DNA from: Caryophanales bacterium UBA6769 | GTDB lineage: Bacteria; Bacillota; Bacilli; Bacillales; UBA6769 | Length of the DNA: 7,216 nt | NCBI GenBank assembly: GCA_002453275.1 | Contig: DKGN01000047.1 | Location: 1 to 7,216, forward strand | Direction of reading: 5' to 3' | Part shown: positions 1 through 6,519 of the stretch, piece after piece | Layout: each line of letters opens with the position of its first letter | Position numbering within the stretch: position 1 is the first letter of the stretch | Notes under the pieces: generated by a model | Databases searched by the model: none | What the model was told of the DNA's origin: nothing | The model's input: only the letters and a program-made list of their open reading frames with translations | Translations under genes and position numbers: made by a program

Positions 1-353
1 TGTAACGGGTCAAGGATAATCTTCTGAACAGCCATGTTTAAGAGTGAGATGATAATTGCCGCGAATAGTGCAGCCCCAAATCCATCGATAACAAACATGT
101 CGTTCATTAACGCCGCTGTCATCATAAGTGTAATCGCATTAATCACGATTAAAAATAATCCGAGCGTAAGTACCGTAACAGGCAGTGTTAAAATGATCAA
201 GATTGGTTTAACGATGACATTCATAATCGAAAGTATGAAACTAGCGAGTAAGGCTGCCGCAACCCCGTCTAAATGAAAGGAGGGAAAATAACCAGCAACG
301 ACGAGCATAATAATACTATTCACGATTAAAGAAATGATCCAGTTCCGTATCAT
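1..353 (-). CDS. yvlD: YvlD-like phage holin family 4 membrane protein (3' end cut off)
   Basis: A small, very hydrophobic membrane protein of the YvlD / phage-holin-4 superfamily 2 type; its molecular function is not established. I translated 117 codons from the ATG at 353-351; the frame is still open at base 1, so the C-terminus lies outside the window. Hydrophobic segments fall at about residues 4-22, 30-46, 50-80 and 91-109, consistent with four membrane passes. The family signature around residues 45-66 is clear: an N-x-x-x-K-P motif followed by LTLPVTVLTLGLF. In B. subtilis the protein has, from memory, a little under 130 residues, so only a few are missing. The ATG directly follows the TAG stop of yvlB, and the Shine-Dalgarno lies inside the yvlB end, so translation is probably coupled. 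In B. subtilis the yvl genes belong to the SigW cell-envelope regulon (known), but I saw no SigW promoter just upstream of yvlB. Confidence 0.9.
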   Translation of the reverse strand, partial: MIRNWIISLIVNSIIMLVVAGYFPSFHLDGVAAALLASFILSIMNVIVKPILIILTLPVTVLTLGLFLIVINAITLMMTAALMNDMFVIDGFGAALFAAIIISLLNMAVQKIILDPL

Positions 354-1454
354 CTACTTCTCCCCCTGCTCCAAGACAGTAATCGCACCTGTCTTCGTAC
401 TCGCTTCCAACGTTAGGAAGCGATCAAGCTTACGTCTAGAGACAAACTTGAGAAGCCGTTGTGCCATTTCTTTCTTTTCACGGATAACTTCAAAGGAATG
501 CAGTTCACAATGTACACTCCCGATCGCTGTAGCAAGTTCTCCATTAATTTGAATGTCAGAAGGAACCGTCACTGTAATGCTACTCGTTGTTGACTTTAAT
601 GAAGCATACCCATCGCTCTCGAGTACGGCAATAATTGAGCCGGAAAAGCTTTCCACATCAAGATCTCGAAACGATCCATTCACATCAACTGATCCGTTAA
701 TCGCCTCAACCTCTAAGTTGTTCACTTCACCTGAAGCTGTAATCGAACCATTCCCTGTCTCGAGTTCACCTCTTAATGCAAGCGTATCTAAACAAGTGAT
801 ACTTCCATTTACAGTCTTAACGAACAGCTCCTTCGTTTGAAGTCGGCTACCTTCCATACTTCCGTTAAAAAGCTTACAGTCGATTGAATCGTACATTTTT
901 TGTGGAACAGAAACAATCGCATTCACTTTTATATCACGTGTATCACATTGAAACGTCAGCGTGTCAGAAATAATATCGAACCGAGTCTCTGTTAGAAATT
1001 GGCGTCTCGCTTCTTCACTATCCTTAACTTTATACACTCTTACGTCACAATCGATTTGTACGTAATCATGCTCCCACGGCGTTAGTTCAACCGAGCCATT
1101 TTTTATATCAATCTTAATTTCTGAAAAGGCTTTTGGATGATCTTGATAAATGTGCTTAACCGTTTCGTGTGAACCGAAATGAAAATCAAAGTCAACATCC
1201 TTTAGCTTTTGAATAAAATTTTCAATATATTGAGAGAATCGAAATCCCCCAGACTGTTGTTTATACGTCTGTTTTCGCTCTTCCCATCGCTCCCAATCGA
1301 CGAATTTTGACAATGAACCCGGTTCTGTTGATGTGTCTTGATCTCCATCTGTATCGGGCTGTTCATTCAATGCTTTTAGCAATCGTTCTGCTTCATGAGC
1401 CGTAATTTTTCCATCTTCAAGCATTGAAAGGATAATTTTCCGCTCTTCCTTCAT
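354..1454 (-). CDS. yvlB: YvlB-like DUF4097 beta-repeat protein with LiaX-type N-terminal domain
   Basis: A 366-residue homologue of B. subtilis YvlB (about 365 residues from memory). Residues 1-32 form the short helical domain shared by YvlB and LiaX, with the pattern ILSMLEDGKITAHEAERLL. Residues 33-105 are a polar, charged linker. From about residue 110 to the end is the DUF4097 'toastrack' beta region, with a ladder of G-S-(I/V/M) turns at residues 197, 216, 235, 253, 271, 290 and 311. There is no signal peptide or membrane segment, so it is probably cytoplasmic or membrane-peripheral. The enterococcal relative LiaX takes part in sensing daptomycin and cell-envelope stress (known); a similar role here is inferred. 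The ATG is preceded by GAAAGGGG at a 10-nt spacing. It starts 23 nt after the uvrA stop with no terminator between, and it abuts yvlD without the PspC-like yvlC present in B. subtilis. Confidence 0.9.
   Translation of the reverse strand: MKEERKIILSMLEDGKITAHEAERLLKALNEQPDTDGDQDTSTEPGSLSKFVDWERWEERKQTYKQQSGGFRFSQYIENFIQKLKDVDFDFHFGSHETVKHIYQDHPKAFSEIKIDIKNGSVELTPWEHDYVQIDCDVRVYKVKDSEEARRQFLTETRFDIISDTLTFQCDTRDIKVNAIVSVPQKMYDSIDCKLFNGSMEGSRLQTKELFVKTVNGSITCLDTLALRGELETGNGSITASGEVNNLEVEAINGSVDVNGSFRDLDVESFSGSIIAVLESDGYASLKSTTSSITVTVPSDIQINGELATAIGSVHCELHSFEVIREKKEMAQRLLKFVSRRKLDRFLTLEASTKTGAITVLEQGEK
360..366 (-). promoter_or_regulatory. Ribosome binding site of yvlD inside the yvlB end
   Basis: On the minus strand GGGGGAG lies 6 nt before the yvlD ATG and is part of the last codons of yvlB. 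With the stop and start codons adjacent (TAGATG), it supports translational coupling of the two genes and fixes the yvlD start. Confidence 0.7.
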
Positions 1455-1477
1455 TAGACGAATGCCCCTTTCAAGTT

Positions 1478-4336
1478 TTATGTTACTTTTAGCAACTTAT
1501 CAGTTCTTTGTTGATCACGCTTTAAAATTGGCGCAAGGTATGTTCCAGTATATGATGATTCGACTGTTGCAACTTGTTCAGGTGTACCTGTTGCAACCAC
1601 CTTTCCACCTTGGTCGCCACCTTCAGGTCCAAGGTCAATTAAATAGTCTGCTGTTTTTATGACGTCTAAATTATGTTCAATAATGATAACTGTATCACCA
1701 TTATCTACGAGACGTTGAATCACTTTCAACAGCCGTGCAATATCATCAACATGCAAGCCTGTCGTCGGTTCATCTAAAATGTAGACCGTCTTCCCATTTG
1801 AACGACGATGAAGCTGACTAGCAAGCTTCACTCGCTGTGCTTCCCCGCCTGATAATGTCGTCGCGGGTTGACCAAGCGTAATATAACTAAGTCCAACATC
1901 GTATAACGTTTGTAATTTCCGCTTAATTCTTGGAATGTTCGTAAAAAATTCGAGCGCTTCCTCAACGGTCATATCTAATACGTCAGCTACATTTTTGCCT
2001 TTATACGTAACTTCAAGGGTTTCTCGATTGTATCGTTTCCCGTGACACACTTCACATGGCACATACACGTCTGGGAGGAAGTGCATTTCAATTTTAATAA
2101 TCCCATCACCGCGGCATGCTTCACAACGCCCACCCCTAACGTTAAAGCTAAAGCGACCTTTTTTATAGCCGCGTACTTTCGCTTCGTTCGTTTGGGAAAA
2201 CACGTCACGAATATCGTCAAACACACCGGTATATGTTGCCGGATTTGAACGCGGTGTTCGTCCAATTGGTGACTGGTCAATGTCGATTACTTTTTCTAAT
2301 TCCTTGAGACCTTGTATATCCTTATGCGTACCAGCCTTCACTTTTGCACGATTTAATGATTGGGCTAAAGCTTTATACAGAACCTCGTTGACGAGCGAGC
2401 TTTTCCCTGAACCAGACACACCAGTTACACAAGTAAACACACCGAGTGGAATGCTTACGTTAATGTTTTTTAAATTATTTTCAGCTGCCCCAGTAACTTT
2501 AAGAAAACGTTCCGTTTCCTTACGACGTTCAACAGGTAATGGGATAAATTTTTTCCCAGATAAATATTGCCCTGTTAAAGAGTTTTCGTTTTCGATAATT
2601 TCTGCAGGCGTGCCAGCCGCAATAATTTCACCGCCGTGTACACCAGCACCAGGCCCAATATCAATAATGTAATCGGCCGACATCATCGTATCTTCGTCAT
2701 GCTCAACAACGATGAGTGTATTGCCGAGATTTCGCATCTCTTCAAGTGTCGCGATCAACCGATCATTGTCTCGTTGATGCAGCCCAATGGACGGCTCATC
2801 TAACACGTACAGCACACCCATTAAGCGAGAACCTACCTGTGTCGCTAGCCGAATCCTTTGGGCTTCTCCACCGGAAAGTGTACCCGCTGAACGGCTTAAC
2901 GATAAATAATCAAGCCCAACATTATTTAAAAAGCCAATCCGATCGGAGATTTCCCGCAATATTAATTGTCCAATGGCTCGCTCTTTTTCCGTCAATGTTA
3001 AATGCTCGAAGAAGTCGAGTGCTTCGTGAATCGAAAGCGCCGTCACTTCACCGATGTGACGCTCATTGATTTTTACAGCCAATGCTTCTTTTTTCAACCG
3101 ATGCCCTTTACACGTTGGACACGGTTTATTCGCCATGTACCCTTCCATTTGATCACGAATAAAATCTGAACCCGTTTCTTTATAACGGCGTTCGATGTTT
3201 CGTAGTACACCTTCAAACGGAATGTCACTTTCTCGAATTGTTCCAAAATCATTTTCATAATGAAAGTGAATAAGCTCACCATCACTACCGTAAAGAATTT
3301 TTTCAAGTTGCTCTGCTCGTAAATCCTTTACTGGAACGTCCATATCAATATGATAATGAGCGCAAACGGCTGCTAAAAGTTGAGGGTAAAACTGTGAGCT
3401 CGTCGGTTGCCAAGCCGCAATCGCATTGTCGCGTAACGATAGATCCCGGTTCGGAATAACGAGATCAACGTCAACCTCCTGCTTCAAGCCAAGCCCGTCA
3501 CACGACGGACAAGCCCCAAATGGACTGTTAAAACTAAACAGTCGCGGTTCAAGGTTGTCGATCGTAAAGCCACATTGTGGACACGCATGATGTTGATTAA
3601 AGAGCAACTCTTCATCATCAATCACGTCAACAATAACGCGACCATCCGCTAAGTTTAAGGCTGTCTCAAGGGAGTCAGCAAGCCTCGTTTCTGCGCCTTC
3701 TTTTACGACGATCCGATCGATAACAACTTCAATCGAATGATTTTTATTTTTATCAAGCTGAATATCATCAGTCACTTCATACATGTCCCCATTGACACGT
3801 AGCCGAACAAATCCTTGCTTTTTAATGTCTTCGAACACTTTCGCATGCTCGCCCTTTCGTCCAGATACGATCGGAGCGAGAATCTGTAGTCGTGTTCGCT
3901 CTGGATAGTCCATCACCCGATCGACCATTTGCTCGACCGTTTGTGAACTGATTTCAATCCCGTGCTTCGGACAAATTGGACGTCCAACGCGCGCATATAA
4001 CAGACGCAAATAATCATAGATTTCTGTTACAGTTCCAACCGTTGAACGCGGATTTCGACTCGTCGTTTTTTGATCAATCGAAATCGCTGGAGATAGCCCT
4101 TCAATCGCATCGACATCAGGCTTATCCATTTGCCCGAGAAATTGACGAGCATAGGCAGAAAGCGACTCAACATAACGCCGCTGTCCTTCTGCATACACCG
4201 TATCAAACGCAAGGGACGACTTCCCTGAACCTGAAATACCTGTCATGACGACGAGCTGATCTCTCGGAATCTCTACATCTATATTTTTTAAATTATGAAC
4301 ACGGGCACCTTTTACGACAATTTTGTCTCTTGCCAT
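1478..4336 (-). CDS. uvrA: UvrABC system protein A (excinuclease ABC ATPase subunit)
   Basis: The dimeric ATPase that scans DNA for bulky lesions and loads UvrB in nucleotide excision repair; cytoplasmic, on DNA. With the start chosen here it has 952 residues, normal for the family. Two ABC modules are complete. Walker A GISGSGKS is at about residue 33 and GVSGSGKS at about 639. The signature LSGGEAQR occurs at about 487 and 828, and the Walker B / D-loop segments VLDEPSIGL and ILDEPTTGL at about 511 and 853. Zinc-module cysteines are intact: CPQC/CPSC at about 252-279, CPTC at about 406, and CEAC/CEVC at about 738-764. The UvrB-binding region lies between the first Walker A and the first zinc module. 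The frame could start 9 nt earlier (ATG at 4345), but that ATG touches the Shine-Dalgarno GAGGAAGG. The ATG at 4336 is 9 nt from it and gives MARDKIVVKGA, which matches the usual N-terminus. It lies 54 bp downstream of uvrB, presumably in one operon. Confidence 0.98.
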   Translation of the reverse strand: MARDKIVVKGARVHNLKNIDVEIPRDQLVVMTGISGSGKSSLAFDTVYAEGQRRYVESLSAYARQFLGQMDKPDVDAIEGLSPAISIDQKTTSRNPRSTVGTVTEIYDYLRLLYARVGRPICPKHGIEISSQTVEQMVDRVMDYPERTRLQILAPIVSGRKGEHAKVFEDIKKQGFVRLRVNGDMYEVTDDIQLDKNKNHSIEVVIDRIVVKEGAETRLADSLETALNLADGRVIVDVIDDEELLFNQHHACPQCGFTIDNLEPRLFSFNSPFGACPSCDGLGLKQEVDVDLVIPNRDLSLRDNAIAAWQPTSSQFYPQLLAAVCAHYHIDMDVPVKDLRAEQLEKILYGSDGELIHFHYENDFGTIRESDIPFEGVLRNIERRYKETGSDFIRDQMEGYMANKPCPTCKGHRLKKEALAVKINERHIGEVTALSIHEALDFFEHLTLTEKERAIGQLILREISDRIGFLNNVGLDYLSLSRSAGTLSGGEAQRIRLATQVGSRLMGVLYVLDEPSIGLHQRDNDRLIATLEEMRNLGNTLIVVEHDEDTMMSADYIIDIGPGAGVHGGEIIAAGTPAEIIENENSLTGQYLSGKKFIPLPVERRKETERFLKVTGAAENNLKNINVSIPLGVFTCVTGVSGSGKSSLVNEVLYKALAQSLNRAKVKAGTHKDIQGLKELEKVIDIDQSPIGRTPRSNPATYTGVFDDIRDVFSQTNEAKVRGYKKGRFSFNVRGGRCEACRGDGIIKIEMHFLPDVYVPCEVCHGKRYNRETLEVTYKGKNVADVLDMTVEEALEFFTNIPRIKRKLQTLYDVGLSYITLGQPATTLSGGEAQRVKLASQLHRRSNGKTVYILDEPTTGLHVDDIARLLKVIQRLVDNGDTVIIIEHNLDVIKTADYLIDLGPEGGDQGGKVVATGTPEQVATVESSYTGTYLAPILKRDQQRTDKLLKVT

Positions 4337-4345
4337 CTGTTCCAT

Positions 4346-4353
4346 CCTTCCTC
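4346..4353 (-). promoter_or_regulatory. uvrA ribosome binding site, decides the start
   Basis: GAGGAAGG on the minus strand ends immediately before the ATG at 4345 (no spacer) but 9 nt before the ATG at 4336. Bacillus ribosomes prefer a spacer of roughly 5-10 nt, so the second ATG is the likely start. Confidence 0.7.
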
Positions 4354-4374
4354 ATAAATCCCATTAAAGATAAT

Positions 4375-4394
4375 TTAATCAAACGTTTAATTAA
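4375..4394. repeat. 20-bp imperfect palindrome between uvrB and uvrA
   Basis: TTAATCAAACGTTTAATTAA is symmetric apart from one mismatched pair, with AAACGTTT at its centre. It overlaps the uvrB stop codon (4393-4391). It is AT-rich, has no loop bases and no T-tract after it, so it is not a convincing terminator. It could be a weak protein site or chance in an AT-rich gap. Confidence 0.35.
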
Positions 4395-6370
4395 CCCATT
4401 TCGGCTTGTAATTCCAGCATTAGATCTCGTAATTCCGCTGCACGCTCAAATTGTAAATCACGCGCGGCTTGTTTCATTTCTGTTTCGAGATTGTCAATAA
4501 ATACTTCTCGTTCCTTTTTCGTCATCTTAGCAATCGACTTATCTGACTCGTACACCTCTGTAGCTTCGGCAGCTTTCGTTGCTCGAATAATATCACGGAT
4601 TTCCTTTTGGATCGTTTTAGGCGTAATCCCATGCTTTGCATTGAATGCTTCTTGGACTTCACGTCGCCGTTTCGTTTCTGAAATGGCAACATCCATGGAG
4701 CGTGTAATTTTATCGGCATATAAAATGACGTGCCCATTTGAATTCCGCGCCGCCCGTCCAATTGTTTGGATGAGCGATTGTTCAGAACGAAGAAATCCTT
4801 CTTTATCGGCATCTAAAATGGCAACGAGCGACACTTCAGGAATATCAAGTCCCTCCCGAAGTAAATTAATTCCGACAAGTACATCGAAGACACCGAGTCT
4901 CAAATCACGGATAATTTCAATCCGTTCCAATGTCTTAATTTCAGAATGCAAATAGCGAACTTTAATATCCATTTCAGCTAAATAGTCGGTTAAGTCTTCA
5001 GACATTTTTTTCGTCAATGTCGTAATTAACACACGTTCGCCTTTTTCTTTACGACTATGAATTTCATGCAATAAATCATCAATTTGTCCCTCTGTTTGCC
5101 TAACATCAATCGTCGGATCAAGCAAGCCGGTTGGACGAATAATTTGTTCGACAACTTTCGGTGTATGGTCTAATTCGTATGGCCCCGGAGTGGCTGACAT
5201 AAAGACGAATTGATTCACCTTTTTCTCAAATTCAGAAAACTGAAGTGGACGGTTATCGAGTGCAGATGGCAGTCGAAATCCATGATCGACGAGAACTTGC
5301 TTTCGAGCACGGTCACCGTTATACATCCCGCGAACTTGTGGCAATGTCACATGAGATTCATCGATCATGACGAGCCAACCTTCTGGAAAGTAATCAAGTA
5401 ACGTATACGGCGTTGCCCCTTCCTCCCGAAAGGTTAAATGTCGAGAATAGTTTTCAATTCCCGAACAAAAACCCATCTCATCCATCATTTCAAGGTCATA
5501 GCGCGTCCGTTGCTCGAGCCGCTGAGCTTCTAGTAGTTTATTCTCTTCATGCAACTCTTTTAAACGTTCTTCCAGCTCTGCTTCGATTCGTTCAATCGCA
5601 ACTTTCATTTTTTCTTCACGCGTAACGAAGTGAGAAGCTGGATAAATTGCAACGTGATCCCGTTCACCGAGAATTTCCCCTGTGAGCGCATCTACCTCTG
5701 TCATTCGATCAATTTCATCTCCGAAAAATTCAATGCGAATGCAATGCTCATCACGTGAAGCGGGAAAAATCTCAACGACATCCCCACGAACTCGGAACGT
5801 ACCACGAGTGAAATTCACATCATTTCGCGCGTACTGAATATCAACGAGTTCACGAAGCATTTCATTCCGCTCAATTTCCATACCTGTTCTTAATGATAAA
5901 ACGAGTTCGCGATATTCTTCTGGCGAACCTAACCCATAAATACACGATACACTTGCAACGATGATGACATCATTTCGCTCAAACAAAGCGCTCGTCGCTG
6001 AGTGTCGCAACTTATCGATCTCATCATTAATGCTCGCATCTTTTTCAATGTACGTATCCGATTGAGGCACGTACGCTTCTGGTTGATAATAATCATAATA
6101 ACTAACGAAATACTCAACCGCATTATTTGGAAAAAATTCTTTAAACTCACTGTACAACTGTCCAGCAAGTGTTTTATTATGTGCAATAACAAGTGTAGGC
6201 TTGTTCACTTCTTTAATCACATTTGACATCGTAAACGTCTTACCAGTTCCAGTAGCACCTAAAAGCGTTTGATAGCGCTTGCCCTCTCGTATTCCTCGCA
6301 CAAGTTTGTCAATCGCTTCAGGCTGATCTCCAGCTGGTTTATATGTTGAGACAAATTCAAAATTTGTCAC
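4391..6370 (-). CDS. uvrB: UvrABC system protein B (excinuclease ABC helicase-like subunit)
   Basis: The damage-verifying, DEAD/H-like ATPase of nucleotide excision repair. UvrA hands it to the lesion, it inserts a beta-hairpin into the duplex, and it then recruits UvrC for the two incisions. The protein has 659 residues, as expected. Visible parts: Walker A GATGTGKT at 38-45; the tyrosine-rich beta-hairpin, with SYYDYYQPEAYVPQ at 90-103; Walker B DESH at 337-340; SATPGPYE at 392-399; helicase motif VI QTIGRAARN at 535-543; and the C-terminal UVR domain at about 624-659, ending FERAAELRDLMLELQAEMG, which contacts UvrC. No key residue is missing. The start codon is GTG at 6370-6368; the resulting N-terminus aligns with B. 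subtilis UvrB, and a G-rich Shine-Dalgarno lies 6 nt upstream. It is the first gene of the uvrBA operon, behind a LexA-type SOS box and a SigA-type promoter. Confidence 0.98.
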   Translation of the reverse strand: MTNFEFVSTYKPAGDQPEAIDKLVRGIREGKRYQTLLGATGTGKTFTMSNVIKEVNKPTLVIAHNKTLAGQLYSEFKEFFPNNAVEYFVSYYDYYQPEAYVPQSDTYIEKDASINDEIDKLRHSATSALFERNDVIIVASVSCIYGLGSPEEYRELVLSLRTGMEIERNEMLRELVDIQYARNDVNFTRGTFRVRGDVVEIFPASRDEHCIRIEFFGDEIDRMTEVDALTGEILGERDHVAIYPASHFVTREEKMKVAIERIEAELEERLKELHEENKLLEAQRLEQRTRYDLEMMDEMGFCSGIENYSRHLTFREEGATPYTLLDYFPEGWLVMIDESHVTLPQVRGMYNGDRARKQVLVDHGFRLPSALDNRPLQFSEFEKKVNQFVFMSATPGPYELDHTPKVVEQIIRPTGLLDPTIDVRQTEGQIDDLLHEIHSRKEKGERVLITTLTKKMSEDLTDYLAEMDIKVRYLHSEIKTLERIEIIRDLRLGVFDVLVGINLLREGLDIPEVSLVAILDADKEGFLRSEQSLIQTIGRAARNSNGHVILYADKITRSMDVAISETKRRREVQEAFNAKHGITPKTIQKEIRDIIRATKAAEATEVYESDKSIAKMTKKEREVFIDNLETEMKQAARDLQFERAAELRDLMLELQAEMG

Positions 6371-6376
6371 GGTTAA

Positions 6377-6381
6377 CCCCC
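6377..6381 (-). promoter_or_regulatory. uvrB ribosome binding site
   Basis: GGGGG lies 6 nt before the GTG start. It pairs with the CCUCC of 16S rRNA only with one G-U wobble, so it is somewhat unusual. No better site or in-frame ATG lies near by. Confidence 0.55.
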
Positions 6382-6406
6382 GGATTTTTCATTGTAATAT
6401 ATCGCA

Positions 6407-6415
6407 ATTATACCA
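6407..6415 (-). promoter_or_regulatory. Extended -10 promoter of uvrB
   Basis: TGGTATAAT on the minus strand is a perfect TGN extended -10 with a consensus TATAAT. The -35 position is poor: the nearest candidate is TTGCTT at a 19-nt spacer, so the extended -10 probably carries the promoter. Transcription would start near 6400, giving a leader of about 30 nt. A SigA-type promoter is inferred. Confidence 0.75.
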
Positions 6416-6443
6416 TGAATTCATAGCACAAAAGCAACTAGAA

Positions 6444-6457
6444 CGAACTGACATTCG
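6444..6457 (-). promoter_or_regulatory. LexA (DinR) SOS box upstream of uvrB
   Basis: The minus strand reads CGAATGTCAGTTCG; the Bacillus LexA consensus is CGAAC-N4-GTTCG. Nine of the ten half-site bases match; the one change is C to T at position 5. The uvrBA genes are classical members of the Bacillus SOS regulon (known), so LexA repression released after RecA activation is expected. The box lies about 30 bp upstream of the TATAAT, just upstream of that promoter's -35 position. Confidence 0.85.
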
Positions 6458-6471
6458 CTTCCTTAAACAGG

Positions 6472-6506
6472 AAAAAACCTGAGGTGAAGTACGTTCCCAT
6501 CAGGTT
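6472..6506 (-). terminator. Intrinsic terminator after the minJ-like gene
   Basis: On the minus strand AACCTGA pairs with TCAGGTT. Inside this, after single-base bulges, GG pairs with CC and GAA with TTC around a CGTAC loop. The right arm runs into six T residues. It starts 13 nt after the stop codon of the PDZ gene and separates it from the uvrB promoter. Confidence 0.88.
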
Positions 6507-6519
6507 CTAGCCTATTAAA

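Noticed and set aside
34..276. 80-codon plus-strand reading frame at the left edge
   Set aside because: It is antisense to yvlD, whose minus-strand translation matches a known membrane protein family; the plus-strand hydrophobicity mirrors that.
1455..1560. SigW-type promoter (TGAAAC-N16-CGTA) for yvlB in the uvrA 3' end
   Set aside because: I looked because yvl genes are SigW-dependent in B. subtilis; a TGGAAC is present but no CGTA-like -10 occurs at the right distance. A promoter farther inside uvrA was not searched exhaustively.
2280..2672. 130-codon plus-strand reading frame opposite uvrA
   Set aside because: Antisense shadow of a conserved uvrA segment containing the second Walker A; no family resemblance.
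4491..4955. 154-codon plus-strand reading frame
   Set aside because: It lies fully inside uvrB on the opposite strand, shows no recognisable domain, and uvrB is intact there; it is a shadow of the real gene.
6359..6394. Short upstream reading frame starting at an ATG before uvrB (11 codons, overlapping the uvrB start)
   Set aside because: No ribosome binding site precedes it, it is out of frame with uvrB, and its length and content are compatible with chance.
6472..6506. Bidirectional terminator
   Set aside because: The stem would also form on the plus strand, but only two T residues follow it there and no plus-strand gene ends at this place.
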